Positions 21,589 through 33,036 of a DNA stretch of 45,542 nt are shown here, piece by piece. A model generated the notes under the pieces. The model saw nothing but the letters and a program-made list of their open reading frames with translations, had not been told where the DNA came from and searched no databases. The number at the start of each line of letters is the position of its first letter. The stretch's first letter is position 1. Both the position numbers and the translations under genes were made by a program. Source of the DNA: Poteriospumella lacustris. Lineage: Eukaryota; Sar; Chrysophyceae; Chromulinales; Dinobryaceae. The stretch spans positions 1-45,542 of the forward strand of contig SMOI01000257.1 of the NCBI GenBank assembly GCA_008000375.1, written 5' to 3'.

Positions 21589-22816
21589 TCATTGCAACTT
21601 GTTCAGCTCTTTCAAGGAGACTTCAGCAGAACCACGACGACAAGCTTTCGGTTGACTCGCATCAGGCTTCCATCCAATCATATAGATAACCTATCGGAGT
21701 GTACCATACAGGGCTTCAGATTCAATGAGTAGATCATATGAGGTTCAATTCATTACCTCAAACGTTGCGGGGATCGTTCCATCGTCGAGCCCGTACAACT
21801 CTACAAACCACCAGTCTATCAGCTTCAAATAACCACAGGTCTGTATTCACGGCCTTCACGTTACCTTGGTAGATTGCTGCAGCAGCCATCATCGTATCCT
21901 TGCCGACGTTCAACGAACGATTGAAAGAAGCAGAGCTCTCTCCCATCCCGTATAAGTGTTCCATAAGGGAGAAAAGGTCCGGGTATCCTACCTACCGAAA
22001 GGAAAGAATGTCTCTGAGACACGAAGGAGCACGATGGACAGGTCAACTTACCTGAATCGTGTCAACGTCAACCGTAGGGAGCGAAAAATTTGCCGCTTGC
22101 ATAAGGGCAGCAACATCCGAGGCAAGAGCCATCGGAGATGCGTGTTGTCCGGTTCCTCCTTTTCGTTCTTGGTCGGCCAAGAAGAAGCTGTGTCTCAATT
22201 CTTGAAGTGTTGCTCCACCCAACATGGTGGCGACGAACGCTCCATCCGGTTTCAATACATGTTGAATCTGTTTGAACGTCTTCGGAATATCGTTGACCCA
22301 ATGTAAATTGCTGTTGCTGACAACCAAGTCGAAGGTATTTTCCGGCAAAGACATGTGCTCTTCGTCCAACGTCAGACTGGCAATCTTCACTTTGTCACCC
22401 ACCGCATTTGCAAACAAGGCATTCACGTCAGCAACTTGAGCGCCCTCCGATTGGGGTCCGAAAATAGCCATATCCGTTTGAAGAAGCTTCTCAATTCCAC
22501 CAATTCCACCCGTACCCGATCGTAAACTGTCACCTTCCGAAATTTTTCTACCAAAGATGCCAGTGTGACTGCCAAGCTCGAGCGCAACAGGGAAAGGACG
22601 ACTGATATCCTCCAGTCGGTCAATTAACCGAGAAGCCATTTCTTCCCGCAAGTATTCATAATACTGATAGTCAGGGAGTTGTGAGGCGTGCAGTCGCTGC
22701 TTTGCCTTCAAGGGCCGATTGAAAATTTGCTTTACCGCGGTCGTTGACAACGGTGCCTTCATGAGCCTGCACGTGCCCACAAGGGTATTACCTTTCAATC
22801 CAATTCTTGCAAGCAT
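21589..22816 (-). CDS. NDUFAF5: NDUFAF5, complex I assembly factor
   Basis: Four exons, 22052-22816, 21865-21991, 21757-21800 and 21589-21690, with GT-AG introns of 60, 64 and 66 bp, encode 345 residues, the same length as the human protein. Similarity runs through every exon: a mitochondrial-type N-terminus, FNRPLKAKQRLHAS, the class I SAM-binding ALELGSHTGIFG, LPENTFDLVVSNSNLHWVND, VDVDTIQVGYPDLFSLMEHL joined across the first junction, GMGESSASFNRSL, then LYGLDDGTIPATFEVIYMIG across the third. NDUFAF5 hydroxylates an arginine of complex I subunit NDUFS7 in the mitochondrial matrix during early assembly. Exon 3 is only 44 nt. It is divergent with the MRS2 gene over a 400-bp spacer, so both mitochondrial genes may share a promoter. 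Confidence 0.96.
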
Positions 22817-23216
22817 TTCCGATTCAATTGGTTGTAATGTATATGCCTGGAAAGAACGATGGACGACCTTCTTGATTGTTCTTGTTGTGTCATGTTCTGA
22901 CTTTCCACATGATCGTACATTCAGTGCATATACTGTGAGTTAGTGATTAGTCATAATCAGTTTGGTTTGTACAAACCCGTCCTCATCGTGCACTTCTCAC
23001 TTCTCAACTCGACAGATTTGCATCGCAACATTTGATACAACGACGAGACCGTTTGATTACATTTTATGGGAAGAAGAGTTGTCGTGGTCTTGAACGGCGT
23101 GTAAATCATAGTCTTCAGCTGAGCACTACCCCAGAGGCTGTGCCTTTTCTTTTTTGTCGATTCTTGCTTCGTCCACCAGTGAGTTGATTCAAACGAAGCC
23201 CAGTACACCCGAAAAG
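22817..23216. other. divergent promoter region, NDUFAF5 and MRS2
   Basis: A 400-bp spacer between two genes for probable mitochondrial proteins. It holds a perfect 12-bp palindrome GTTTGTACAAAC at 22965-22976, which contains the TTGTACAA core found in four other spacers. Confidence 0.5.
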
Positions 23217-24886
23217 ATGACATCCACTTATGATCTCGGTAATCCAGCCTATGCGGACACCGATGGTCGATTGAATCGAACTCCACAGCGAGAAATCTTG
23301 TCCTTTGTGATTGATATGGATGGTAACACGCATTTGGTGGAAACAAGCTTGCGCGATTTGATGAACGACATTAACACGGCTATTGTGGAGTTGGATGGTG
23401 GTGTTGTGCCTGAAATTCATTCCGCTTCCACCAGTGGAACAACTGCCTCGAAGAGTGATAAAGGCGCCAATGACAGCAAGCAAATGCGACGAGCCAGTTT
23501 CGTCAAGTCGGTCGATTTACATGGGAACAGCACCGCCGGTCACCATTTTAACATCGAAACATACGTCAGTCTGCTGAAACTGCGAGATCTGCGACGTTTG
23601 GATTTCAATTTCAACCCAAACGAAGAGAAATCGTTTTTGATTCGTCGCCACGTCGTTTTGTTTGCCATGGTACGTGCGTTCCTTGTGCCTCGTTCTGTTG
23701 TTGGGCGTCCAATGTTGACATCTTTTGTCGTGTAGGATCCTCTTCGAGCGGTGATTATGTGGAACAAGGTGATTCTCTTGGTGCCCCAGGGAGCGGACTC
23801 GATCTTAGATCGTTTGTCGAATAATTTGAAAGTCGACAAAGCGGACAAGCAACCGGCATTCGAATTGCACGCCTTGGATGCCTTGCTCCGTTCCTTGATT
23901 GATTCGGAGCGCGACATCTTTCTGTCGTTAGAAGAACAAATCAAACGCACGTTGCAATATTTCCGCAACGGATCGTTGTTGTCCATTGAAATCCAAGAAG
24001 AAATGCGGATGCTGAAGAATCAGCTGTCACAGATTATGAATCGATTGGAATTGTGTCGCAATGCCTTGGAAGAACTCACCGAAGACGACGAGGAAATGGC
24101 GTTGATGAACTTGTCCGTGTTGAAATTGAATCCCTCTCTCTACAGGTAAGAATCGCGCGGGATGTGGGTCCGCAGTGGTGGGTACATCGCGCTCAGACTA
24201 ACAACAACTCGTGGCTGTCTGTCACTGTGCATAGGTTGCCGTTAGCACCAGAAATTTTGGCTACCCATGATCGCACCGAGGTACGTACGTCTCTGCAACG
24301 CTCGTTTTGCTTGCACTCGATTGACGAGGGGAAATTGTGTGTGTTGATTGACGCTCGTCCTTTGCTGTAGGAGTTGTTGGAGACACATCTGATCGATATC
24401 AACGCGATTTGTTCGAAGATTTCGTTGTTGAAAACCAACATTCACAACGCGGAAGAGATGGTTTCCTTGCGATTGGATACCTCCCGTAATGAGTTGTTGA
24501 TTGCCAACACCGCCTTGACCGTGTTGTCCTGTGGTATTGGCTTTGGCGCGTATGTATCCGGTGTCTTCGGGATGAACTTAGACCAAACGAAGTACTTACA
24601 ACCTCGCAAGAACTCGTTCTTGATCGTGACGATGTTGTCCTTCTTGGGAGTTATGCTCGTCTTCTTCATTGGCTATGGGTATTTGAAAATGGCTGGTATT
24701 CTACCCGAACGTGTCAAGATCACGAACAAGCCGAACGGACCCGTCGCGGGTGCACAGAGCATTGGCAATGGGTTACGGACCGCATTGTCACGGTTTTCTC
24801 ATCATACATTTATGATTGAGCGCATGCTGTCCTCCGAATCGAATCGTCCATTGGTGACGTCTCCTTCCCGAGAATCGAATGGCTGA
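23217..24886 (+). CDS. MRS2/CorA-type magnesium channel
   Basis: Four exons, 23217-23669, 23736-24145, 24235-24280 and 24371-24886, with GT-AG introns of 66, 89 and 90 bp, encode 474 residues. The start is the ATG at 23217. MRS2-type features are DLRRLDFNFN followed by FLIRRHVVLFAM, RAVIMWNKVILLVPQGADS, a long acidic helical region (LEELTEDDEEMALMNLS), and the pore signature GVFGMNL (GMN) at the end of the first membrane helix (ANTALTVLSCGIGFGAYVSG). A second helix, SFLIVTMLSFLGVMLVFFIG, follows, then a C-terminal tail. MRS2 proteins form pentameric channels for Mg2+ in the inner mitochondrial membrane; plastid or other locations are possible for paralogues. Exon 3 is only 46 nt. The N-terminus before residue 50 shows no obvious presequence, so location is inferred. 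Confidence 0.93.
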
Positions 24887-25044
24887 ACAACAAGTGGAAC
24901 GCACACACAGACAATGCTGTTGAAGCGCACAAGTGGAAGCATTTCAGTAAATTGGGGGAGAATATGTACATATATTAAATGGCTCCACGTTTCTCTATTG
25001 CGGTAATTGATTTTGAATGACTATTCCATACGCTGCCTGGCGGA

Positions 25045-25926
25045 CTAATTCGATTTGGATCCATCACCAAGATATTCTGCTCGCTTGTATCGTGACAATA
25101 ACTGCGGCCATTGAACGATAAATCGATCTGCGATGTGATATAACAGCTTTCCTGACAAAGATAGCTTGTCAACGCGGCAAAAACTCTCCACATAGACGAT
25201 CCTGGTGTCTGCGATGCCCAGAACCCGTAAGAAAAACGCCGAAAAGCAGACAGGAACACAAGTGCCAGGTCCATTGCAAATGATCACTCGAGGTCGAATG
25301 CGCACCACCAAGAAGAAGCATTGAAATGTCGACGCTATAGTGGTCATAATGGTGCTGGCCCACGATTGCTTCACCTCTCGACTGCGAATGATGGTATGCC
25401 ATTGACCAATGGTTCCCACCGCGATCTGCAGTGCATAGAATATCTCTCAATGAGAATCAAGAAGCAACAAAAAGATAGATAGCGCTGTGCAGTTGTACCT
25501 TGGATTTCTCTATCTTCTTCTGACTGGTGGTGTCAGTCTATGTCAACGAGGTCCATGAGTCAGTCAATGTTGATGAAATGAGACAATGGGATGCGTCACA
25601 CCCACTACCTGCGACAAAACATGATGCACCGGGCCAAATTTGTCCAGGGGCAATCGTTCTAACAACAATATCATTTCTGTAGTATGTCCCCCTAGAGTTT
25701 ACCGACCATTCTCGTTTAGTTTAGACCAGATTATCACGGCCGCAATCAAATGCACCGTACCTGATCCCCATACTACCATTGTGGACGCTTTCTTTCCCCC
25801 GAACAGCTTCAACTTTGTTCGTGACGCAGAAAATGAAGGAAGACATATCGTCAACCTGATGAATAGGAATCCAACGATACCAGCGATCAGGGCTGCCACA
25901 CCATTGACAACACTAAATGAAATCAT
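25045..25926 (-). CDS. ALG14: ALG14, UDP-GlcNAc transferase membrane subunit
   Basis: Four exons, 25761-25926, 25609-25691, 25499-25537 and 25045-25425, with GT-AG introns of 69, 71 and 73 bp, encode 222 residues (human about 216). An N-terminal membrane helix (AALIAGIVGFLFIRLTI) is followed by VVWGSGGHTTEMILLLERLP assembled across intron 1, TDTTSQKKIEKSK in the 39-nt exon 3, then HTIIRSREVKQSW, VIICNGPGTCVPVCFSAFFL, IVYVESFCRVDKLSLSGKLL and FIVQWPQL. These are the hallmark segments of ALG14. The protein anchors the catalytic subunit ALG13 to the cytosolic face of the ER, and together they add the second GlcNAc to the dolichol-linked precursor of N-glycans. ALG13 is not in the window. Convergent with MRS2, with 158 bp between stop codons. 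Confidence 0.96.
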
Positions 25927-26328
25927 AGTAGTATATCCACCAGGGTCAGTCCTTCGGTTTTATATAGCTCCCTTTTTCGTCCCCGATCTGCTTGCCCAGC
26001 AACTCACTTTGACTGTAAATGGATTGGAGTTCACTGACCTTCCGCTAAACTTGTAAATCCGTGTGTGATTACCTTCATTCATGGTCGAAAGTTCTCCACG
26101 TGTAACAAAATGACTCATGACTCACGAGGCAAGTCGTGTGCACTCAAAATGAAACGTTTCATATGTACATACTTTGAGTGAATGTCAATTCTTGTATGGT
26201 ATTTCTAAGAGTGAAAAAGAACCACAACAACGTGTGCGAGTAGAAGTAGGTATTGGAACTCAAACAAACATACCTTACCATTTACATGTCAATTACGACG
26301 TGGAAAGGTATTGAAGATTCGGAGTGCA
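25927..26328. promoter_or_regulatory. divergent promoter region with bZIP-type doublet and nested palindromes
   Basis: About 400 bp between ALG14 (-) and the following gene (+). At 26111-26124 two TGACTCA heptamers lie head to tail with no spacer, the consensus bound by GCN4/AP-1-class bZIP factors. At 26141-26180 CACTCAAA and TTTGAGTG form an outer inverted repeat around a perfect 12-bp palindrome TGAAACGTTTCA (26150-26161). The motif match is direct; regulatory use is inference. Confidence 0.5.
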
Positions 26329-27810
26329 ATGAAGGTAGCTGATTTGGTACCCCTCTATCTTACATTGCTGTGCCTTTGGTGCGGCTTTTGGCCCGCACGC
26401 GGCTGGCGGAGCGGAACAACTCTCCGACCACAAGTTCTTCAGGGGAAAATGGGCAACTTCAGAGGTCAGAAGCCATTCATGTTCCCTGACAACTTCGATT
26501 TTCTCAGCGATGGACTCCATGCCGCCCATCAGTCATGGCAAAGCAATCCATTAGTGCAGCAACTCGCCGACACATGGAAGAGTGTTTCCTCGCACGTGCA
26601 AACTGATGTTATTCAACCACGTGGATGGAAAGCGAATGCTGCCGATACGGTTGAGATAAATGCCAGTGACCTTCGGAACCTATTACAACGAATCGACAAG
26701 CTGGAGCGAAGTCTGGCCTCGATCTCATCGACGCCGTCCACAAGTTTCGCGTTTCCAAAGTTTTCTGTCGATACTTTAGCTGGCACGGTTGCTGTGGCAG
26801 CATCGCCCATCGATAGCGTCACAGTAGACCGTTGTGGTGCTGCAGCATTTGCCATCATTGGTGCACTGATGGCTGCGTCGATCAAACGAACGCTTTGGAT
26901 CCTTGGCGCACTTTCAGGAGTGTTATGGGCCAACATAACCTTGCAAGGCGAAGGGAACAGTGGTCAGCTGGTGCGACGCCTGGGCACCTACATAGCGACG
27001 GCACTGCGCAATGTCCACGAAAAGTACAGCCAAGCGTTGCTCTTCTATCGCACGGGGCAACTGGCCTACATCTCCTCCAAATGGTGGGTACAGTACGATC
27101 AGAAATACCTCTTTACGCAACGTTTCCAAGCATGGCGGAAAGAAGCGATAGAAAGGGCGGCGGCTTTCAACCGCAGTATGTCATCCATCGAGGCTCGCCC
27201 GTCTGGATCACCAGCATGGCAGGTCGCATTGGGTGTACCGATCACAATTTCGCAATCCATCGCGCGCGAATATCAGCTTCCTTCTCGATGGCAGGCACTT
27301 CAACAGCGCACGAAGCGTACAGTCGAGCGACTATCCGCGGTAACGCATCATTTTGCCGCGACGTGGGATGTGAATCCTGAAGAATCGGTAGCGTCTCGGT
27401 TGCAAGGCTTTGTGCTTGCTCTCTTGGCCGCTGTACGCGACGACGACAACCATGTTGGCAGTGGTAGTACTGAGCAACGCTATCAGCCGCAAGTGATCGA
27501 TGATCTCCAGCGTTGGTGTTTGAAACGGGCGGAGGAGACGAATCGCTGGTGGGCGTCCAATCCGTTTCCCGCGCTGCCGCAGCTTGGCGGTGGCTTTTTA
27601 CGTGCTGTTGATCGAGCAATGTCGATTCTCTTTGACAATCGCGGTATTGGGACTCAAGGCGTGTCTAACAGCACTACCGCCGTCGATGCAGCAGACGAAG
27701 CGTCGACTGTCATGGTCACCAAACTCATGGCGGCGTCCTTTCTTTGGGTGGTTTTCTCCGGATCTACAACGTTAGTCCATCGATTGTGCTTCGGAAATTC
27801 AAAGAAATGA
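26329..27810 (+). CDS. membrane protein of unknown function with N-terminal targeting signal
   Basis: A single-exon protein of 493 residues starting at the ATG at 26329. I do not recognise the family. The N-terminus MKVADLVPLYLTLLCLWCGF is a typical signal-peptide hydrophobic core and is followed by WPARGWRSGTTLRPQV, a basic, hydroxylated stretch poor in acidic residues. That pattern resembles the bipartite plastid signal of algae with complex plastids, where a Phe follows the cleavage site. A coiled-coil-like segment (SDLRNLLQRIDKLERSL) lies near residue 115. One hydrophobic pair sits at about 170-205 (FAIIGALMAASIKRTLWILG), and a second at the C-terminus (about 462-485). The central region is Trp/Arg/Gln-rich. 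It could be a plastid or secretory membrane protein; plastid targeting is a hypothesis only. Confidence 0.75.
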   Translation: MKVADLVPLYLTLLCLWCGFWPARGWRSGTTLRPQVLQGKMGNFRGQKPFMFPDNFDFLSDGLHAAHQSWQSNPLVQQLADTWKSVSSHVQTDVIQPRGWKANAADTVEINASDLRNLLQRIDKLERSLASISSTPSTSFAFPKFSVDTLAGTVAVAASPIDSVTVDRCGAAAFAIIGALMAASIKRTLWILGALSGVLWANITLQGEGNSGQLVRRLGTYIATALRNVHEKYSQALLFYRTGQLAYISSKWWVQYDQKYLFTQRFQAWRKEAIERAAAFNRSMSSIEARPSGSPAWQVALGVPITISQSIAREYQLPSRWQALQQRTKRTVERLSAVTHHFAATWDVNPEESVASRLQGFVLALLAAVRDDDNHVGSGSTEQRYQPQVIDDLQRWCLKRAEETNRWWASNPFPALPQLGGGFLRAVDRAMSILFDNRGIGTQGVSNSTTAVDAADEASTVMVTKLMAASFLWVVFSGSTTLVHRLCFGNSKK

Positions 27811-28177
27811 CGATGACGAGCACCTTGGTGATGGGCTAACACATATATACGTGAGTAATAGAAAGAGTTTCTTGTAAAAAATACTGTGGACCCCACCCCG
27901 CCGTGGTCGACGGTTTCGAAAAGGGCAACGTCGTCGTCATCTCGCCCGTGCTGTTCAGTTTGAACAGCGCCAGCAGCGGCTGCGTCGTCGACATCGCTTT
28001 CTTCATCGTAACTTTCAACATTTGAAGCATCAACATTCCATGTATACAGTGTACCGTTGAGAAGGAGAAAAGTGAGGTGATATTCGGGCGTTGATCTTCG
28101 TGAAAGTATTGGCATCACCGTTGAATTCCTCGCAAAACAACAGAAAGAGTCGCTGGGAGCTGCCATATCGACTGGAA
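27811..28177. other. intergenic spacer, promoter of LRRC9-like gene
   Basis: About 370 bp. A minus-strand open frame (27654-28184) covers it and part of the preceding gene; it includes an acidic stretch (ESYDEESDVDDAAAAG) but no recognisable domain, so it is treated as a shadow. Confidence 0.45.
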
Positions 28178-31100
28178 ATGCCAACTAAATTTCTCACCCG
28201 CGAGGATATTGTAAGATTTCATTTCTTTCGGCTTCCTATTGCATGTAGTGACATCGATTTGTATCCAATACTAGATTGAAACTACTGGCGCTGAGCGTCC
28301 AGAGGAGCTGGAAGACCTCGAAGTACTGTTTCTCACCTTCGACGAGATATCTGGATTACAATGCTGTCCGAACTTGCGAAGACTTACTTGTAAGTGTATC
28401 TTGTACCTCTGTTGATCATCATCTACATGAAGATATTCAACGGTTGTTTCTCTGGTTGATATGTGCGGTGTGATGGCGACAGTAATTGACAACGGGTTGC
28501 GACGCATCTCGAACTTGATGCCCGTCTCGATGTCCCTGCAAATCCTCTGTCTCTGTGATCAGTCAATTGAAGCGATGGAGAATTTTACGTTGCCGAATCT
28601 ACGAGAATTGTATTTGCATCGGAACCAAATCCGACGTATCGATGGGCTCGAAGGATGTCCACGTCTCAAGAAACTGTGGCTGTTTCAGAATCAAATCGTT
28701 GATATTGCTGGATTAGAAGCCGTCCCGGATTTAGAAGAACTATGGCTGCAAGCGAATGACATTGTGTCATTGACGGGCATTGAAATGAATCCGAATTTGG
28801 CGAATCTCGGTTTAGCGGGCAACCGTATCCATGATTTACGCGAAGTACGGAGATTGACCTCGTTGCCGCGTCTAAAGGAAGTCTCCTTTACGGATATTCA
28901 TTTCGGACGATGTCCCATTGCCGATGAAGAGGGTTATCGCCAATACATCGTTCTGCAATTGCGACAAGTGCGTGTCTTAGACGGTGTGAAGTTGAAACCC
29001 GACGCGATCGCCGAGGCGGAGGATGTGTATTTCCGTGAGGTGCGTTCTCTCGCTGTACTGCTTCTTCTGCGGCCGCTTCTTAACGTGGACCTGGGGTTTG
29101 AACGCGTTAACGCTACTCTATCTCTCTCTTATGCCGTGTGTAGATGACTGCCTTCCATGAATCGTTGCAAACGATCGAAGAGGTGTATCAGAAGAATCTA
29201 CGGGCCATTGAGATGCAACATCAATCCCGCGAGTCGTATTCGCAGGTGCTCGAGAAAGAAATGACGGTCGCGCTGAAAGAGCTCCAGGGCCTCGTCGACG
29301 AGGGACGCAAAATCGTGAAAAAGGAGATCGAACACTGCGAACATCTCGTCGAATCCAACTTGACCGCCTTGCAGACGGCCCTCCAAACGACGGAAAAGAA
29401 GACCGAACAGGCGTTGACGCAACATACCCAGCAATTGGCCGATGAATATGGCTACGTGATGAATCTGGTACATTTGCTGGAATTGGTCGAGAGCAATCAC
29501 CTGAAGATTATGCATCTCCTCGCGGACATCCAACAGCATCAGCCACCGCAACAGCAACCGTCACTTTCGTCGCCGACACAGTCCAAGACACAGTCCACCG
29601 CGTTTGCGTATCAATATTTGGGGAACAACGCCGCCGATTTCGTGTTGATGGCGACGCTGCTGGATACCAGTCGCGTGTTGTACCAGCAGACGACGACGGC
29701 GGCAGCGGCGGGGGCGGCGGGGGCACTGGCCAATGGCGCAGCGGGCGGTGGCGATTTGCAGGTGACCGAAGCGGAGTCGACGAAGAATACCCCGCGTCAT
29801 CGACGCGTCTCCTCTGCCTCCGCGACGAAGTCGACCAGCATCGCCAATGCGGCCCACGCCGCATCGTCGTCTGTGGCCGCCAATGGCGCCGTGGGCCCGG
29901 GCAGTGGCGAGACACCCATCGTCACGAAGCCGCTGGAGTTGGCTCGCTTGTATCGCGTCGTTCGCTTGTCCTCGACCGCGTCCCAGGACACGGCGGTGCC
30001 ACCGTCGTATGCCTCGTATAAGCGACTGTTCACCATTGTGCCGGTGGACGTCTTGTACGCGGTGCTGCGGTACGGCTGGGCCAGTGCCGCTTCGACTGGC
30101 AACGGTACCGGTCATGGCAGTGGTAGCAAGGGAACGTCATCGTCCGCAACGCAATCGTTGCTCTTCAGCGACGACGCCGAGCTGTTGGCCCTGCTCTACG
30201 AACAACACGAGGCCGTGACCCCGCTGCAACTGGCGGTCTCCGACGACATGCGGGCCTTGCAAGCCCGTGCGGACGAGGACCTTCGTGGTTTGTTGACGTT
30301 GAAACAGCCCAGCAGTGCCACCGCCGACACATCCAGAGGGAAAGACGACGCTGGCAGTCGGTCGCGTCACCCTCCGTTGGGCAAAGCCGTCGTCTTACTC
30401 AGGTACGTCACCCGCATCGCATGGGGAGTGTGTGTGCGAGAGACAAGGATGGGTTCTTAACGTGCTACTCCTGCTGTCTCTGCAGTGTTCATGCGGCCTG
30501 TGTCGCGGGCGAAGAAGACACCGCACACGGCGGCCTGTCGATGATGTCGAGCGCCCCCGCCACCGCGTCCATCGCGATCCCCCAAGCGGCGACCCAGCGA
30601 CGAATGTTGCTGGAGGACATCCTCAGCGGCACGAAAGCCCGCGTGTTGACCATTCGCAACCGGCCGACACCGACGCCACCGCCGCCGTCATCATCATCGT
30701 CGTCGTCCAGCGGACCACGGGGCGATGGATCCAACGGCGGCAGTAAGCTGTACGCGGTGCCCACGGCCTCGCTGGCCTCGTTGCCCTCGACGGCGCTGAT
30801 CGCGGAGTTCATCGCATTGGCGATCAACCACACGTCGACGGGCGACGAGGCCGCGTCTACCACGTCTGCCGCTGCCGCGACCGTCGCGTCGAAACAACGC
30901 CACGCGGCGCCCACCACGACGCACGCGTTGTTGAAAAACCTCGAGGGACGTTTGGAGTTGTTGCTGTTGCCGACGCACCATTTGGAAGACGCCAGTCGCT
31001 TGCTGTCGTCGTACGAGGACGAGAGTCGGTCGTTGTTGAAACGCTACGTCGACCAGTTGTTGGAAGGCGTCGACGCCAGCCAAGCGGCGATCTTGCGCCA

Positions 31101-31329
31101 AGCGGAAGAAGACTTGGTCAGTCAAGAAGCCTCGCTGAAGGCGATTCGCGAGGACATTGAACAGGAGCGGCGGGGACAAGAAGTCGCGTTACGCGAGTTG
31201 AAAGCGCAACAACAGGCGTTTGAAGGCAGCGCTGCTGGCAGTGGCAGCGGCAGCGGCAGCGGCGGCGGCGGCGGTGGCGGTGGGATGCAGCACAGCGGCA
31301 GTTCGAAGCAAATACGAAGTCGGCGATAA
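28178..31329 (+). CDS. leucine-rich repeat protein, LRRC9-like
   Basis: Five exons, 28178-28210, 28275-28389, 28483-29039, 29144-30402 and 30486-31329, with GT-AG introns of 64, 93, 104 and 83 bp, encode 935 residues. At least five SDS22-type leucine-rich repeats occupy about residues 30-170 (LPNLRELYLHRNQIRRIDGL, LKKLWLFQNQIVDIAGLE, LEELWLQANDIVSLTGIE). The cap SFTDIHFGRCPIADEEGYRQ and VLDGVKLKPDAIAEAED closely follow the layout of LRRC9. A long coiled coil (about 240-360) and a segment ARLYRVVRLSS then KRLFTIVPVDVLYAVLRYGW match the next LRRC9 region, followed by GKAVVLLS. The C-terminal third is low-complexity (poly-Ser, Ala, Gly) plus a second coiled coil. LRRC9 proteins are associated with motile cilia. 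Human LRRC9 has a second LRR block that is absent here. The first exon (33 nt) is the least certain part. Confidence 0.83.
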
Positions 31330-32886
31330 CGGTCATCTCGTTCTCCCCTTTGATTGCGATCCACAACGTTACGAGCTCACTTCGACATTGACGCTGGTAA
31401 CGTAAATACAACGCGTCGTCATCCGCGTCCCCCAGATCAGAGCGCGTTCCGAGTCCGACAAACAAACCCATAAATGACGGCTGCCAAGAAAACAGTGGCT
31501 GATGAATGCCCTCCCACCGCACAGCCCAGCGAACTCATGGTGGTAGACGTTCTCCAGCTGTACGAGACGGTGGAACGGGAACCACCCTCCGGAGAGAAAC
31601 ACAGCACACCTCCGTATACCGGGACTACGGTGAGTGCACCGCCGTGGCACTTGCGACGCCGAGCTCGCCACACAGAACAAAGAATAGATGGCGACCACTG
31701 TCGGGTCAGGGCCCCACCAGAGGAGGAACCCGTCCGTTCGAAACGGAGGAGACACAGGCGACGGTTCACCCATCTGATCACAACTAGTTAAGTGCCGACG
31801 CATCGGAAGGGCAGTACTGTTACACGCTCTCCATCACACATCCTCAGGGGGACATCGCAACGACTACACAGACAACAACACGAACAGTACAGTGGAAATA
31901 GGGGTGGGTGGGGCAACGACGCGGCACCGCCGAGACGAGACGTAACGCACCCTCCTCTCTCTCCCGCTGGTGGGCACACTAACAGATGGACACGAGACCA
32001 TGCGATCCTCGCAACGGTCGAACTGTGACACCACAAAAACAAACAAACACACAACAAAGAAACACCCAAAGGGCGTCGTCGAAACAGGACAGAGACTAAT
32101 GCACAGCATCCACACACACACGCACACACATACACACCGAGTGTATTCCACCATACGCACAACACACACACACGAACCATTGATCTATAACCACGAGAAG
32201 ACGATGCAACACAGCAAGACAGGGCAGCAAGAAGCCCTCAAAGAAAGGGGATGGACGAGACACGGTTGTTATTGGGGGAGGATGGGGGGGGGGCGAGGGA
32301 GAAGCCCAGTGGTGCGATGAAAAACGAAATAAAAAAAACAGGCCGAAGAAAATGCTGTAAAACAAACTAAACGAACAACAGATTGAGAAACGCACCAGCG
32401 AAACCGATTCAAGCAGCTGCAGGGTGAACGGATGGGGGAGGGGGTTGACGGGGAGAGAGGAGGATGGTAGTGGTGAAGAGAGCAGACTGTAGGAGCATAT
32501 AGGTTTATGGGGCGAAATGGGTTTGTCTATTCAAGAAACGAATGAAACGTAGAAATTGGAGCAACAAATATAAGAAACGGTCGATGGCGGCGAGAGCAAC
32601 GCCAGCAGCGATCGCGGTCGGGGGGGGGGGGTCAATGAAATGAGAGATAGCGAGAGGGCTCGATTATTGTTCGAAATAGACGAGATGTCGAGAGAGGTCG
32701 AGAGGTCGAGAGCAGGAGGAGTCAGACAGACAATGCCATCCGACGCGGACAGCAACAGGCAACAGGCAACATGCAGCAGCAACAAAACAAAACAGACACA
32801 CAGGACAAAACAGAACAGGTACAGGAAGTCTCTAGAGATTCAGCGGAAGCGACCAACGACAAGAGAGGGATGAGGGGAGAGAGAGA

Positions 32887-32945
32887 GGGGGGTATAGAGA
32901 GGGGTATAGAGAGGGATATAGAGAGGGATATAGCGAGGGAGAGGG
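32887..32945. repeat. 12-nt purine-rich tandem repeat
   Basis: About four to five imperfect copies of GAGAGGGATATA or GAGAGGGGTATA in the T-poor spacer. Likely a simple replication-slippage array. Confidence 0.7.
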
Positions 32946-32990
32946 TGAGAAATGAACACCGATGCAAACAAATGAACGTGTCTATCGCCA

Positions 32991-33036
32991 AGCCAACAAG
33001 CCAACAAGCCAACAAGCCAACAAGTCAACAAGCCAA
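32991..33036. repeat. 8-nt tandem repeat (AGCCAACA)n
   Basis: Five full units and a partial sixth of AGCCAACA, with one C-to-T change in the fifth. It lies in the convergent spacer, 610 bp from the SnoaL-like gene stop. Confidence 0.9.

Noticed and set aside
27654-28184. Minus-strand open frame of 176 codons with an acidic stretch
   Set aside because: It overlaps the 3' end of a better-supported + gene, its start is unsupported, and no domain or family is recognisable.
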